This document shows positions 1-10,100 of a stretch of DNA of 64,000 nt, one piece after another. The translations under genes were made by a program, and so were the position numbers. How positions within the stretch are numbered: position 1 is the stretch's first letter; the number at the start of each line of letters is the position of its first letter. The notes under the pieces are model-generated. The model worked only from the letters and a program-made list of their open reading frames with translations, ran no database searches and was not told the DNA's origin. Source of the DNA: Bacillus_BU sp051233475 (lineage in GTDB: Bacteria > Bacillota > Bacilli > Bacillales > Cytobacillaceae); assembly GCF_051233475.1 (NCBI RefSeq), contig NZ_JBKFGH010000024.1:77202-141201 (forward strand), written 5' to 3'.

Positions 1-19
1 TCTTAACAAAATGTTCACG

Positions 20-397
20 TTAAGAAGGTTTTGCTAGCTTCATTGCCTCTGCCCAAGTGTCTTGTATTTCGTAGAGCATCTCTTGAACTTCCGTTAAAAT
101 AAGCGGATCCTTTTTTAAATTCGCTTCAATTAATCTTCGTTTCATATAGTCATATAGTAATATCAATGATTGAGAAATTTCAATGTCCATTTTTAGCGTT
201 ACCATTAATTCACTGATAATGTTTTGCGCTCTGCTGATCCGATTATTCGCTCTTGTAAAATCATTTTTTTCCAAGGCCATTTTGGCTTGTTCAATAAACT
301 TGATTGCACCTTTATATAAAAGGAGCGTCAGTTCTTCACCTTTGGCCAATAATACTTGATTATTTTCATAAGCCTGATAAGGGTTTTTCAATGACAT
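20..397 (-). CDS. fliS: Flagellin export chaperone FliS
   Basis: FliS binds the C-terminus of unpolymerised flagellin in the cytosol and delivers it to the flagellar export gate. The 125-residue, all-helical product opens with an NPYQAYENN segment, which matches the conserved start of FliS, and ends with a helix containing the W-A-E-A motif. I chose ATG 397 over the TTG nine bases upstream because AAGGA lies at normal distance from the ATG and almost touches the TTG. It is the last gene seen of a fliD-fliT-fliS set, with 18 bases between it and the gene upstream. The family call is firm. Confidence 0.93.
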   Translation of the reverse strand: MSLKNPYQAYENNQVLLAKGEELTLLLYKGAIKFIEQAKMALEKNDFTRANNRISRAQNIISELMVTLKMDIEISQSLILLYDYMKRRLIEANLKKDPLILTEVQEMLYEIQDTWAEAMKLAKPS

Positions 398-415
398 TGT
401 TTTCAATCCTTCGCC

Positions 416-772
416 TTATTTTCTTTTGTCATAGAAGAAGCCGCTATTTACGACTGAGGGCTCTCCATAATGATGCTTTATCGTTTGCTCTTTTTTAACA
501 GCTGAGTATTCAGCAAGAACAGATTGCCTCATTGCTTGTAATTTTTCTTTTATCGCCCTGTCTACTTTGATAATTTTTATTAACTGCTCTTTAATAACTG
601 GATTCATAATCATTCTTCCATAAACCCGATCCAGTCTGTTTACTTCTGTAATGCATTGTTCTCGTTCATCTAAAAGCCGTTGAATAGGATCAATCGATTG
701 TGGGTTCATTTCATTTAATAGTAAAGAAAGGTGGTAGTACTCTCTTAATAATTCTTCTTTCCTCTTAAACAA
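416..772 (-). CDS. fliT: FliT-like flagellar chaperone
   Basis: This small helical, charged protein lies between fliD and fliS, where Bacillus genomes carry FliT, a chaperone for the cap protein FliD. No diagnostic motif is visible, so the call rests on size (about 118 residues), helical character and position. The frame stays open upstream into fliD. The likely start is a TTG just after the fliD stop codon, preceded by a GGTGGGGG ribosome-binding run, so the two genes are probably translationally coupled. The order fliD-fliT-fliS differs from the fliD-fliS-fliT order of B. subtilis. Confidence 0.7.
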   Translation of the reverse strand: MFKRKEELLREYYHLSLLLNEMNPQSIDPIQRLLDEREQCITEVNRLDRVYGRMIMNPVIKEQLIKIIKVDRAIKEKLQAMRQSVLAEYSAVKKEQTIKHHYGEPSVVNSGFFYDKRK

Positions 773-774
773 GA

Positions 775-2337
775 TTACATTCCCCCACCAAATTGCTGCA
801 TTAGCCATCCACTTTGCGTATTAGCCTTTTGGATCGCTTTCTCCATTTCCGTGAACTGCTTCCAATAATACGATTCCTTTTTTTCGAGCCTCTTCTCCCA
901 AGAGTCAATTTGATCATCCAAGCCTTTTAAAGCTTTAGACAAGGTTGAATCACTCGTAATACCTGCCGTTTTTGTTATTTGTTTGATCGTTTCATTGATT
1001 TGGTCATATAGCCTCCAAGCAACACCACTAAATTGAAATTCCTCGGAGCTATTCACTGTATCATTCTCAACATTGCTTGTCTCATATTTCTTTGAAAATA
1101 AACGGGATACATCTTCAATATTATTTTCGAGCGCCTCTTTTAACTTGGCTTCATCAATAACCAGCTTGCCATTATCTCGATAATTCGTACTCGTTGTAAT
1201 ACCAATTTCAGCTAATGTATCAAAGTTACTATTTATTGTTGCTGAGTCTTTATCGCTTACTTTTGCGCTTAGTGCACTTCTCATTTTATCCATTGCTCCA
1301 GCAATGTTCCGGTCATTTTGCAGGAGGCCGCTTTTCGCCTTTTCTTCCCACTGTTCGATTTCTTTTTCGCTCATTTCCTTTTTTTGCTCATCTAAAAGGG
1401 GGTTGAAATCTCGGTAGCGCTTTTGATCTATTGTCTCGTGCAACGTTTTAATCGTCTCGTTATATTTATCTACAAAGCTTTTAATTCCATCAAAGATAGA
1501 ATCCACATCAGCTTTTTTCGTAACGGTCAGAGTACTGCCCGTTGGAATGGCTGATTTTAAATTAAAGGCGATTCCATCATAGGTAAAGTTATTACTTTTA
1601 ATCGTTATGCTAACCCCGTTAATGGTTACCTCACCATCTACCGATTTGGTTGATGAGCTTCCAATTGCACCAGTCGCATTACCTGACGGGAAGTCATTTT
1701 GTGTTTCACTGACCATACCTGCTGCGATGTTTAATACATTGCTGCTATTGGAAAGATTAGCAATATTTATATTAGTCATCGGGTCTTTAGAAGTGAAAAT
1801 AATCGCATTGTCACCACTTGAATAGCTTGCCGTTACCCCAGTCTTGTCCGAAAGAGCGTTAATCTTTGAAATCGAACTTTTCATTGTATCGCTGCTGGTA
1901 AGTTCAACCGTTTCATTATTCAAGGTAAAACTAAATCCCTTCCCAGTACCAAACTGAGCGGAATCACTGCTTACACCTGCAGCAGCAAATTTAACTGAGG
2001 CAGGCGTTCCCGCTTGGTATGGCTTGGCATAGGAAATAACATACTCTTCTCTGGATGGAGTCCCTTTTAATGATACGTCTACTAAACTTGTATCAGACGA
2101 AGACAATTTACTCCGTTTAAAGGTTGATTCAAGTCTCAGATCCTGCATCGAAGAGCGTAAATCTAAAAATTTCGTATTGATGTCACGATACGCATCCATT
2201 TTCCATTGCGTTCTTGTTTTATTTTGCAAAACTTTATTTAATTGTAGTTTTTCCGCGTCCATTAATTTCGAAACAAGTGTCTCAGTATCCATTCCTGATA
2301 CTAATCCAGAAAAACGAAGATCATTAGAAATCATCAT
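775..2337 (-). CDS. fliD: Flagellar hook-associated protein 2 (filament cap) FliD
   Basis: FliD forms the cap at the filament tip and guides flagellin insertion. The 520-residue product has the FliD N-terminal domain (about residues 8-105, with the GLVSGMDTETLV motif), variable surface domains, and the C-terminal FliD domain (about 270-500) with helical end segments. It is close to the B. subtilis FliD length. An AGGAGG site precedes twin ATGs, either of which could start. A sigma-D promoter lies about 40 bases upstream (2377-2403), and a terminator separates the gene from fliN, so fliDTS is its own late-class transcription unit. Confidence 0.95.
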   Translation of the reverse strand: MMISNDLRFSGLVSGMDTETLVSKLMDAEKLQLNKVLQNKTRTQWKMDAYRDINTKFLDLRSSMQDLRLESTFKRSKLSSSDTSLVDVSLKGTPSREEYVISYAKPYQAGTPASVKFAAAGVSSDSAQFGTGKGFSFTLNNETVELTSSDTMKSSISKINALSDKTGVTASYSSGDNAIIFTSKDPMTNINIANLSNSSNVLNIAAGMVSETQNDFPSGNATGAIGSSSTKSVDGEVTINGVSITIKSNNFTYDGIAFNLKSAIPTGSTLTVTKKADVDSIFDGIKSFVDKYNETIKTLHETIDQKRYRDFNPLLDEQKKEMSEKEIEQWEEKAKSGLLQNDRNIAGAMDKMRSALSAKVSDKDSATINSNFDTLAEIGITTSTNYRDNGKLVIDEAKLKEALENNIEDVSRLFSKKYETSNVENDTVNSSEEFQFSGVAWRLYDQINETIKQITKTAGITSDSTLSKALKGLDDQIDSWEKRLEKKESYYWKQFTEMEKAIQKANTQSGWLMQQFGGGM

Positions 2338-2376
2338 TTATTCCTCCGAACTGCTTGTAAAATTGTCTAATAGAGA

Positions 2377-2403
2377 ATAACGGCATTTTCTTTAAAGCGT
2401 TTA
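2377..2403 (-). promoter_or_regulatory. Sigma-D promoter of fliD-fliT-fliS
   Basis: On the minus strand the sequence reads TAAA, then exactly 15 bases, then GCCGTTAT. This matches the Bacillus SigD consensus (TAAA-N15-GCCGATAT) at 11 of 12 positions. It lies just upstream of the fliD ribosome-binding site. Confidence 0.8.
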
Positions 2404-2424
2404 GTTCTAGTTACATCAACAAAA

Positions 2425-2464
2425 AATGGGTGTTCCCACAGCCATTGGACTTGGAGCACCCATT
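2425..2464 (-). terminator. Terminator after fliN
   Basis: A 12-base stem with one mismatch (AATGGGTG.TCC arms) is followed on the minus strand by TTTTTT. It ends the fliK-to-fliN transcript just before the fliD promoter. Confidence 0.8.
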
Positions 2465-2473
2465 CTTCTAATA

Positions 2474-2845
2474 TTAATTTACCGTTTTAGTTAAAATTTC
2501 CGTTATTCTTATGCCGAAATATTCGTCAATAACAACAACTTCTCCTTTGGCGACTATTTTTCCGTTAATTAATAAATCAACTGGTTCGCCGGAAACACGA
2601 TCTAACTCGATAATCGACCCTTGTGACAGATCTAAAATCTCATTAATTTTTTTCTTTGTTCTTCCCAATTCAACCACGATTTCTAACGATATATCCATTA
2701 GCAGGTTTAAATTGACCGAATCCTCCAGTCCACTTTTAGAAGACTCTTCTTCTAAATCGGCAAATAAAAAGGGCTTCGTTTCCTGCTCGCTTTCCCCAAG
2801 GAGCGCTTCTAATTCTTCTTTAGAAATTTTCGCGTCATTACTCAT
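2474..2845 (-). CDS. fliN: Flagellar motor switch protein FliN (short, with EIDALL-like N-terminus)
   Basis: FliN forms the lower C-ring of the flagellar switch. The 123-residue product has one SpoA/SURF domain (about residues 45-120, ending ITEILT). It lacks the CheC-like phosphatase domain found in the longer FliY of B. subtilis. Its first residues, around ISKEELEALLG, resemble the LSQDEIDALL docking motif that usually opens FliM and FliY. The start overlaps the fliM end by eight bases, so the genes are coupled. A terminator follows directly. The FliN assignment is firm; the docking role of the N-terminus is inferred. Confidence 0.9.
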   Translation of the reverse strand: MSNDAKISKEELEALLGESEQETKPFLFADLEEESSKSGLEDSVNLNLLMDISLEIVVELGRTKKKINEILDLSQGSIIELDRVSGEPVDLLINGKIVAKGEVVVIDEYFGIRITEILTKTVN

Positions 2846-3773
2846 CTTTTTTTCCCTCTTTTTCTAAAACAGTTTCGATTTCAGCTGCAAGGCGAGTTTT
2901 CTTTATTCCCGGTTTGACAAGGAACTTGACTTCCCTTCCGACCATGGCCTTTAACGGTTCGTCCGATAATTGGTCGAGCTGGATCACATCGCCAACATTT
3001 AACGATAAAAATTCTTCAATCGATACTTTCGCCCGTCCTAATTCCACGCTTAAAGGGATTTTCAGTTCTTCAATTTTGTTCTTTAGGACACTGGTTTCTT
3101 CCTTGCTTTTCGTTTTATTACGGGTGGAGAATAATTGATAGGATGATAATCTAGGCAGAAACGGTTCTAAAATAATATAAGGAATGCAAATATGCATGAG
3201 CTCCGACATATCGCCGATTTTAATATTAAAAGCAATAACAATTACCGTTTCATTTGGAATCGCGACCTGTAAAAATTGAGGATTAGTTTCAATCTCAATC
3301 ACTTCTAAATTTAAATTCATTAGGTCCTTCCAGGATTTCTTTAAATTGACGACAAATCCCTCAAACAGCTTGTGAAGAATATTTTTTTCAATTTGAGTTA
3401 AAGTTGTTTTATCTTCAGGATAAGCCGGCATTTCACTGCCGCCAAGGAGGCGATTCATAATGGCAAAAGCCATTTCAGACTTCAATTCCATGATCATTCG
3501 GCCTTTTTCAGAGGTCTCGAACACGTTTAAAATCGTAAACGCCGGTAATTGTTTAATGAATTCTTCGTATAACATTTGATTAACAGAAGCTACTTCCACT
3601 TCAACAATTGTTCTGAGCTGAGTAGAAATAGACGAAGCAAGCTGATAAGCAAAATTATCATGAATTCTCGTTAAAACTCGGACCTGCTCCATAGATAAAC
3701 GAAGTGCTTTTTTAAAATCATATACTTTAATGTCACTATTATTTTGTACGATTCTTGATTTCAACTTTCTCAC
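2838..3773 (-). CDS. fliM: Flagellar motor switch protein FliM, N-terminally short
   Basis: FliM is the middle C-ring protein that normally receives CheY-P and passes the signal to FliG. The product has a CheC-like middle domain (about residues 40-215, starting near KVYDFKKALRLS) and a C-terminal SpoA domain (about 230-300). B. subtilis FliM begins with about 30 residues that include LSQNEIDALL. Here only about 15 unrelated residues (RKLKSRIVQ) precede the domain, so the usual docking motif is missing. The start is GTG at 3773 or the TTG nine bases downstream, and neither restores the motif. Confidence 0.92.
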   Translation of the reverse strand: MRKLKSRIVQNNSDIKVYDFKKALRLSMEQVRVLTRIHDNFAYQLASSISTQLRTIVEVEVASVNQMLYEEFIKQLPAFTILNVFETSEKGRMIMELKSEMAFAIMNRLLGGSEMPAYPEDKTTLTQIEKNILHKLFEGFVVNLKKSWKDLMNLNLEVIEIETNPQFLQVAIPNETVIVIAFNIKIGDMSELMHICIPYIILEPFLPRLSSYQLFSTRNKTKSKEETSVLKNKIEELKIPLSVELGRAKVSIEEFLSLNVGDVIQLDQLSDEPLKAMVGREVKFLVKPGIKKTRLAAEIETVLEKEGKKDE

Positions 3774-3833
3774 TCACCACCACAAAAAGATACAAAGGGA
3801 AAGCTTAAATACTTCCCCTCATTTGTTTAACTA

Positions 3834-4664
3834 TTATCGTTTTAAGTTCACTAACTCCTCTAAAATCGAATCGGAAACCGTGATTACTTTTGAGTTTGCC
3901 TGAAAACCGCGCTGTGCAATAATCATTTCGGTTATTTCTTCTGAAAGGTCAACATTGGACATTTCTAGCTGCCCGGAGACAATTTGACCTGCATTATTAT
4001 CGGTTCGGCGTTTAATCAAGTTATCAATATTTGTTTCCGTGTCGGAATTTCCTGTAATTTCATACAGTGAACCGCCCACTTTCTTTAATCCGCCCGGATT
4101 GGATACCACAACAGTTCCAAGCGTGGCAATTTCTGTGGAGGTGCCGTTTGCTGCAATCCCTTTGATAACCCCATTGAAATCGATTGTATAAGCGACATAA
4201 GCATCAGAATCAATAACGATTGGATTACGGTTGGCATCCAATACTTTATAACCTTGAGGATTCACTAAGTTCCCCGCACCATCACGGTCGAAGTTTCCTG
4301 CTCTCGTAAGGTATTTAGCTCCATTATCGTTTTGAACCACGAAAAATCCATTTCCATCAATATATAAATCTGAGGCAAGGTTAGTGGTTGTTGGACTTCC
4401 TGGAGTGTGCAACGTATCAATTGAAGCCGTTTTTACACCTAAACCAATTTGCACAGGGTTTGTTCCACCTGAACCGATCGCACCAGCCCCACCTGGGACC
4501 GGGTTTGAGCTGCTTCGGACAGTTTGGCTTAACACGTCCTGGAACATAATCCGGCTCTTTTTAAAGCCAACTGTATTGACGTTGGCGATATTATTACCGA
4601 TAACATCTAATTTATTTTGGAACCCTTTCATACCAGACACACTTGAGTTTAATGAACGAAGCAT
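3834..4664 (-). CDS. flgE: Flagellar hook protein FlgE (FlgG-type)
   Basis: This is the structural subunit of the hook. The 276-residue product starts with the flagellar rod/hook motif (SSVSGMKGFQNKLDVIGNNI) and ends with the conserved C-terminal helix around AQRGFQANSKVI, which together form the coiled axial core. The length fits the short hook protein of Bacillus (historically called FlgG), and flgD directly upstream supports the hook role over a rod role. The start ATG follows CAGGAGGT at good distance. Confidence 0.9.
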   Translation of the reverse strand: MLRSLNSSVSGMKGFQNKLDVIGNNIANVNTVGFKKSRIMFQDVLSQTVRSSSNPVPGGAGAIGSGGTNPVQIGLGVKTASIDTLHTPGSPTTTNLASDLYIDGNGFFVVQNDNGAKYLTRAGNFDRDGAGNLVNPQGYKVLDANRNPIVIDSDAYVAYTIDFNGVIKGIAANGTSTEIATLGTVVVSNPGGLKKVGGSLYEITGNSDTETNIDNLIKRRTDNNAGQIVSGQLEMSNVDLSEEITEMIIAQRGFQANSKVITVSDSILEELVNLKR

Positions 4665-4699
4665 TTATATGACCTCCTGATTGATGTTAGTTTTTATAA

Positions 4700-5122
4700 T
4701 TACATTTCTTTTGCGGATATAATATCGCCTACAGGAATCTCAGCTTCGTTAATTTGATAATAAAACTGATTATCCTTTTTTACAATACCTTTAATGACTC
4801 CTGTTTCTGTTTGGCCCGTCTCACTGTTAACCCACGATACTTCTTTGTTAATCATATTAGAATATTGGCTGATGTCTTCTTTTTGGTTATTGGCAAAATT
4901 AGTAAATCCTTGGTTTAAATTAGATATTTGTTCGAGCATGCTGAACTGAGCCATTTGCGTAATAAATTCCCTGTCGTCCATCGGGTTGGTCGGGTCTTGA
5001 TTTCTTAATTGGGTGGTTAAGATTTTCAGAAAAACATCTTTCCCTAATTCATTGTTCTTTTGGGTTGTTTGACTGGTTGTACTTGTGCTTGTTGTTATTC
5101 TAGAAGAATCAATTGTGGTCAA
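4700..5122 (-). CDS. flgD: Flagellar hook assembly scaffolding protein FlgD
   Basis: FlgD caps the growing hook and is discarded when the hook is complete. The 140-residue product has the FlgD N-terminal motif (DVFLKILTTQLRNQDP, about residues 29-45, then MAQFSMLEQ) and a short C-terminal beta region. Bacillus FlgD proteins are similarly short. The start is a TTG with AGGAGG ten bases upstream. It lies between the hook-length control gene and the hook gene, the standard order. Confidence 0.92.
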   Translation of the reverse strand: MTTIDSSRITTSTSTTSQTTQKNNELGKDVFLKILTTQLRNQDPTNPMDDREFITQMAQFSMLEQISNLNQGFTNFANNQKEDISQYSNMINKEVSWVNSETGQTETGVIKGIVKKDNQFYYQINEAEIPVGDIISAKEM

Positions 5123-5139
5123 AATGACTGTTCCTCCTT

Positions 5140-6255
5140 TTAAGCAAGTAAGTTGAGTGTGCTTTCCACACCTTTATTTTTTAGATCATCGATAACGGCA
5201 TGACTTTGATAAAATTCTTCTTGATTATTCTTCTTTTTGGAAAAGCGCTGTTGGGATTGTTCCTGTCGCGACCTTTCCTCTTGTTGAGAAAAAGAATGCT
5301 GAAGCATTTGACTGTTTTGAGAAATCTCTATTTTATCAACCTGAAAGCCTTGCTGCTGCAAAGAAGTTCGCAATAAGGATACTTGTGATTCCAGGGCATC
5401 CTTCCCGATTGCGGTATCAGCAATAAATTGTGCAAGCACCTGACCCTTATGGATGGTAATTTTCACATCAATGTCGCCGAGTTGTTCAGGCGTAAGGGAA
5501 AACCTGGCTTGTATCAAATCATTAGCCTTTGTAAGTTGGGCTTTATTCTCGATTAACTTCATTACTTCAGCAGCAAAGTTTTCGGCTGGAACCTTCGCTG
5601 TTTGATTGTTATCATGGTTTGGATTACTTCCGGTAAAAATGTTCTGGTTGACTCGGTTAAGAGACTGAAACACTACCTCTTTACCGTCTTTATTCATGTC
5701 CAATTTTTGCTCAATCATTGGTGAAAATATTGCTTTGTTATTTCCTGATCGAATATTTTCAATTTGCTCTTTAACAGATTTTCGATAGGATTGGATCGTT
5801 TGAAAATCCTGTTTGCCACTTTTCGAAACCTCTTCTGAAAACAGTTTGGCGAACTTTTCCACTGTTGTATTCTCTATAGTGTTATTTGACTCCAGTAGCT
5901 GTTTTAATTTTTCAACAAGCCTTTTATTGACTAGCCCATTCGGGTCGTCGACAGCTTCGAGAATCGAGCTCATTAACGTACTTACTTTGTCAGCTGCCTC
6001 CTGCTTGTTTTCATCACTAGGCTCTGAGCCTACTAATTTAACCGGGGTGTTACTTTGATCGATTGTTTTTTCTATCAATAAATTGACTAAAAACATAAGA
6101 TCATTTTCTTGTTCTCCCTGCTGCTCATTTTCTTGCATAAGCTCATTAAACAGGTCCATAAATGATGCAGAAGCATTATTTTCGAGAGAATTGTTGTTGC
6201 TGTTATTTTCCAATATTTTAGGACTTGTGGGCATCATAGAAGCTAATTGAATCAC
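5140..6255 (-). CDS. fliK: Flagellar hook-length control protein FliK
   Basis: FliK measures hook length and switches export specificity. The N-terminal two thirds are polar and low in conservation. The C-terminal part (about residues 240-320) carries the Flg_hook domain, with a recognisable LTPEQLGDIDVKI stretch and the later LRTSLQQQGFQVDKIEIS stretch. I chose GTG 6255 because AAAGGAG lies eight bases upstream and inside the longer open frame. No other gene is seen between it and the divergent gene at 6411, so it probably heads a fliK-flgD-flgE-fliM-fliN operon. Confidence 0.88.
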   Translation of the reverse strand: MIQLASMMPTSPKILENNSNNNSLENNASASFMDLFNELMQENEQQGEQENDLMFLVNLLIEKTIDQSNTPVKLVGSEPSDENKQEAADKVSTLMSSILEAVDDPNGLVNKRLVEKLKQLLESNNTIENTTVEKFAKLFSEEVSKSGKQDFQTIQSYRKSVKEQIENIRSGNNKAIFSPMIEQKLDMNKDGKEVVFQSLNRVNQNIFTGSNPNHDNNQTAKVPAENFAAEVMKLIENKAQLTKANDLIQARFSLTPEQLGDIDVKITIHKGQVLAQFIADTAIGKDALESQVSLLRTSLQQQGFQVDKIEISQNSQMLQHSFSQQEERSRQEQSQQRFSKKKNNQEEFYQSHAVIDDLKNKGVESTLNLLA

Positions 6256-6331
6256 AAATTGCTCTCCTTTCAAGCGGAAGGTAGTTTTTATAAAATAACA
6301 AACGCTACTCGGCCAAAAAAATGTAAACTAT

Positions 6332-6359
6332 TAAACCCATCTTCATTTTTTGTCGTTAT
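6332..6359 (+). promoter_or_regulatory. Sigma-D promoter of the glucosaminidase-domain gene
   Basis: TAAA, 16 bases, then GTCGTTAT. This agrees with the SigD consensus at all but two positions of the -10 element. It ends about 50 bases before the ATG at 6411 and puts that gene in the late flagellar class. Confidence 0.6.
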
Positions 6360-6410
6360 AAAATAATAGATTGAAACACATTCAAAATACTTTTTATAGG
6401 GGAATAAATC

Positions 6411-7082
6411 ATGAGCTTCAGTCCAATTAATACAGATTGGTTTAAAAATATGGCTTTGCTGTCCATCTCCAAAAGTCTCAGCCTGAAGAATAATGAAACC
6501 AATCCACTCCCACAAGGAGAAATGTTTGAAACAATGATGCAAGTATTTCTTGGTGATCAAGCGAACCTTACTATGAAACAGCCTGAAACTTTAGAAGGCA
6601 ATTTCTTTAGCCTTCCATCTCCCATTCTCCAAAACATAAAGGATACTAATATTTCAAGTACCAAAACGAGTTTGGATTACTCAGACGTCTCATTAAGCAA
6701 GTTAAATTCAACGCTAAAAGGTAAATTAAGCAGTATGGGTGAACATTTTATCAAAGCAGGAAGAAAATATAATATTAACCCGAACCTGCTTGCTTCAATC
6801 GCGATCCACGAAACCGGGAACGGAAAATCGAGAGCTGCTGTTGAAAAGCTTAATATTGCCGGAATGATGGGCAAAAACGGTTTAAAGCAATATCACTCGG
6901 TTGAAGAAAGTATCTATGATATGGCCCGAAACTTAAGAGAAAATTACTTGAGTCAAGGAAAAGATACGATTGCAAAAATTGGCGCAAAATACGCACCAAT
7001 TGGCGCCGGCAACGACCCAACCGGTTTAAATAATCATTGGGTAAAAGGTGTAAATAATTACTTCCATTCATTTATTTCCTAA
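6411..7082 (+). CDS. FlgJ-like glucosaminidase-domain peptidoglycan hydrolase
   Basis: The C-terminal half (about residues 110-220) matches the glucosaminidase/FlgJ-type hydrolase fold. The SIAIHETGNGKSRAA segment supplies the catalytic Glu, followed by NIAGMMG and the YHSVEESIYDMA region. The first 100 residues are unmatched and have no signal peptide, as expected for an enzyme exported through the flagellar apparatus. The gene is divergent from fliK, has a GGGGA ribosome-binding site, a sigma-D promoter and its own terminator. A role in opening the wall for the rod or hook is inferred from this context. A cytosolic or phage-type lysin is less likely. Confidence 0.78.
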   Translation: MSFSPINTDWFKNMALLSISKSLSLKNNETNPLPQGEMFETMMQVFLGDQANLTMKQPETLEGNFFSLPSPILQNIKDTNISSTKTSLDYSDVSLSKLNSTLKGKLSSMGEHFIKAGRKYNINPNLLASIAIHETGNGKSRAAVEKLNIAGMMGKNGLKQYHSVEESIYDMARNLRENYLSQGKDTIAKIGAKYAPIGAGNDPTGLNNHWVKGVNNYFHSFIS

Positions 7083-7090
7083 TATAACTA

Positions 7091-7137
7091 TAAGAGGGTG
7101 TCCCAAAGCTTATGCTTTTGGGACATCCTCTTTTTTT
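7091..7137 (+). terminator. Strong terminator after the glucosaminidase gene
   Basis: A long stem (AAGAGGGTGTCCCAAA and its near complement, one mismatch) is followed by eight T residues. Because the stem is flanked by A/T on both sides it may also serve the converging surface-protein gene that ends at 7164. Confidence 0.9.
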
Positions 7138-7163
7138 TAAGGAGCAGAGTTCCTTAACGAATA

Positions 7164-10100
7164 TTACTTAATGACTTTGACTGTTTTACTTCCTACCACA
7201 ACTTGGCCATCCATTACCACACGTAATTCTAAAAGCTCTTCACTTTCATCCCAAACAAAATCTTCTCGGTTGAATTTGAATTGACCTTTTTTAGCTTGGT
7301 TTTCTAAGCCTTTTGTGCCTTTAAGAGCTGGGATATTATTTAAAGTAACCTTTGATAAGTCAACATTTGAGAAAGTTAGACCTTTTGGTAATATTACTTG
7401 TACCATAAATTCGCCTTTATTCCCGTTGATTACCTTTGGTAAAACTTCAATTGTTGCCTGAATGAAAGTAGATACTGTTTTTTCTACAACCGTCACTAAA
7501 CCAGCTTGATCGATTGCTGTTATTTTAATAACATATTCTCCAGGTTTATCAAAGCTAACCTTTCCAGTAGTGTTTAAAACACCGTTCACTTCGACAAAGG
7601 TTTCTTTAATTCCTGATAAACTATCTACTCCTTCATAGTTTAAGTCTAGAACCGTTCCTAAAGAATATTGGCTGTCGATGCTTGCGCTGATGGTTGGAGC
7701 GGTTTTATCTATTTTTACAGTAATTTGTTTTGCTTCCTCAACATTTCCAGCATTATCGATACTGTAGAATGTAATGTTATGAACACCTTCTGCTTCCAGA
7801 GTGAAGGTCGTTCCTTCGGTGAATTCAGAGCCATTAATAGAATAATAGGTCGATTTTACTCCACTTAATTCATCACTGGAGGATAGTTCTACATTAACTA
7901 TATCTGAATACCATTTATCCTCTACATTGCTTGCTGTAGTTGGAGCAGTTTTGTCCACTTTTACCTCAATCGTCTTCTCGCCTTCAATATTGCCGGCATA
8001 GTCGACACTATAGAAGGTAACAGTGTTTACTCCTTCTTGATCAACGATGAAGCTGGTTCCTTCTTTTAATTCAGAACCATTCACAGAATAATAGGTTGTA
8101 TAAACACCAGAAAGGTCGTCGACTGCTGTTAACTCAACAAGGACATCGTGGTTATACCAATCTACATTTGTATTAGCAGATGTGACTGGTGCATGGTTGT
8201 CCACTTTTACCTCAACAGTCTTAGCTTCCTCAAAATTACCAGCATTATCAATACTATAGAATTGAATGGTATGAACCCCTTCTTCGTTCAGTGCAAAATC
8301 TGTGCCTTTAACAAATTCTCCACCATCAACGGAATAGTAAGTTGCCTTCACACCAGAAAGCTGATCGACTGCAGTTAATTTCACATTGACATTTGTGTTA
8401 TACCAATAGTCAGCTGTATCAATCGTTGTGATTGGTGCTTCCTTATCGATTTTAACTTGAACTGTATTAACTCCTTCAACGTTTCCAGCATTATCGACGC
8501 TATAGAAAGAGACGGTATGAATACCAGCTTCGCTTATAAGCAATTCGGTTCCTTCCACAAACTCTCCATTATCAACAGCATAAAAAGTGCTCTTTACGCC
8601 GCTTAAGTCGTCTGTTGCATTAAGCGTTACAGCAACATCAGAATTTGACCAGTCTAGAGTCGGTTCGGCTACTGTAACTGGTGCTGTTACATCCGTAGGG
8701 GTTGGTGCACCAATTTCAACAGGGATTTCTGCGTATGCAATCGACTCTGTTCCATCCGCTGTAACAGGAACAACAACATAGACATAAGAGCCTTCTTCTT
8801 CCTCTTTTACGGTAAAGCTTGTATCAGATGCTCCTCCTACTAGGATTCGTTCACCGTCAACTACTTTATAAACATTATAGAAGCTTGCTTCCGGTACTTC
8901 TTCCCAAGCAAGCGTTACTTCATTTCCGTTTACCGCTGGTTCGGCTGGCTTTGGTGCATCCAATAGCGGCTTAACCTCCGCAACGACAATATTGGAATAG
9001 CCTGATTTACCAAAACGGTCCGATTTAGCAATTACAGTATATTCATGATTGCCTTGTTCTAAATTTGAAACATAGTAGGAGGTTTTATCCGTTGTTGTGA
9101 TTAATTGCGGTTCCCCATCTACAATTTTGTAAATCTCGTATTCTGTTGCATACGGTACAGACGACCATCCAATCAAGCCACTATTATTCGTATCCATTAA
9201 TAAAGAAATTTTAGGTGCCTGCATTTGAGGAAAGTCTACCGTAACGGTAAATGGTTTTGCAGGTGATTCACCAAACCGTTCACTAACGGAAACTAGTTCA
9301 AATGTATAATCGCCTTCTGGAAGATTACTTAAATAATGAGAACGGTTTGAAGTGGTCGTAAGTAATTCCTTTTCACCGTCTTTAACTAGATACAATTTAT
9401 ATTGATCTGCATATGGTGCAGCAGACCACATTAATAACAAGTCATTTCCGTTATAAAAATACGGATAAATTTGTTCAGGTGCATTGATGACTGGATAAAC
9501 GACATTAACTGCCGTTTTACTTCCTACTGTTGTCTCCCCGTAACGGGCATTATAAGCAGTCACCTCAAAAACATTTTCACCAGCAGGTAAGCCAGAAATG
9601 TATTGCTTTAACTCCGTTGTTGTTGCAACTAATGTTCTTTCACCATTAACAAGCTGATACACTTTATATGATTCAGCAAAAGATACCGCCTGCCATCTTA
9701 ACAACACATTATTAATATCATTAATATAGGCATTTAAGCCGGCTGGAGCAGCCATTTCCGGAAAAACAATGTTTACAGCAACAGAGCTTGGCGCTGATTC
9801 TCCGAATTGGGTATTGTAAGAAGTGACTTCATAAACACGATCACCTTCTGAAACATTAGCATAATATTGACCAGTTTTCGTGGTTGTAGTTAATAATTCC
9901 CTTATACCATTTTTAACTTCATAAATCTTGTAACCTGTTGCAAATTCTGTTGCATTCCACTTTAATGTAACGTCATTGCCATTTGTGATTGTTGAAGTCA
10001 ATCCACTAGGTGATTGCATAACAGGATATTTAATCACAACGGGTAAATAAGCTGAAAGAGGAGACTCTCCGGTACTATTAACGGCAGTTACCGCATAGGT

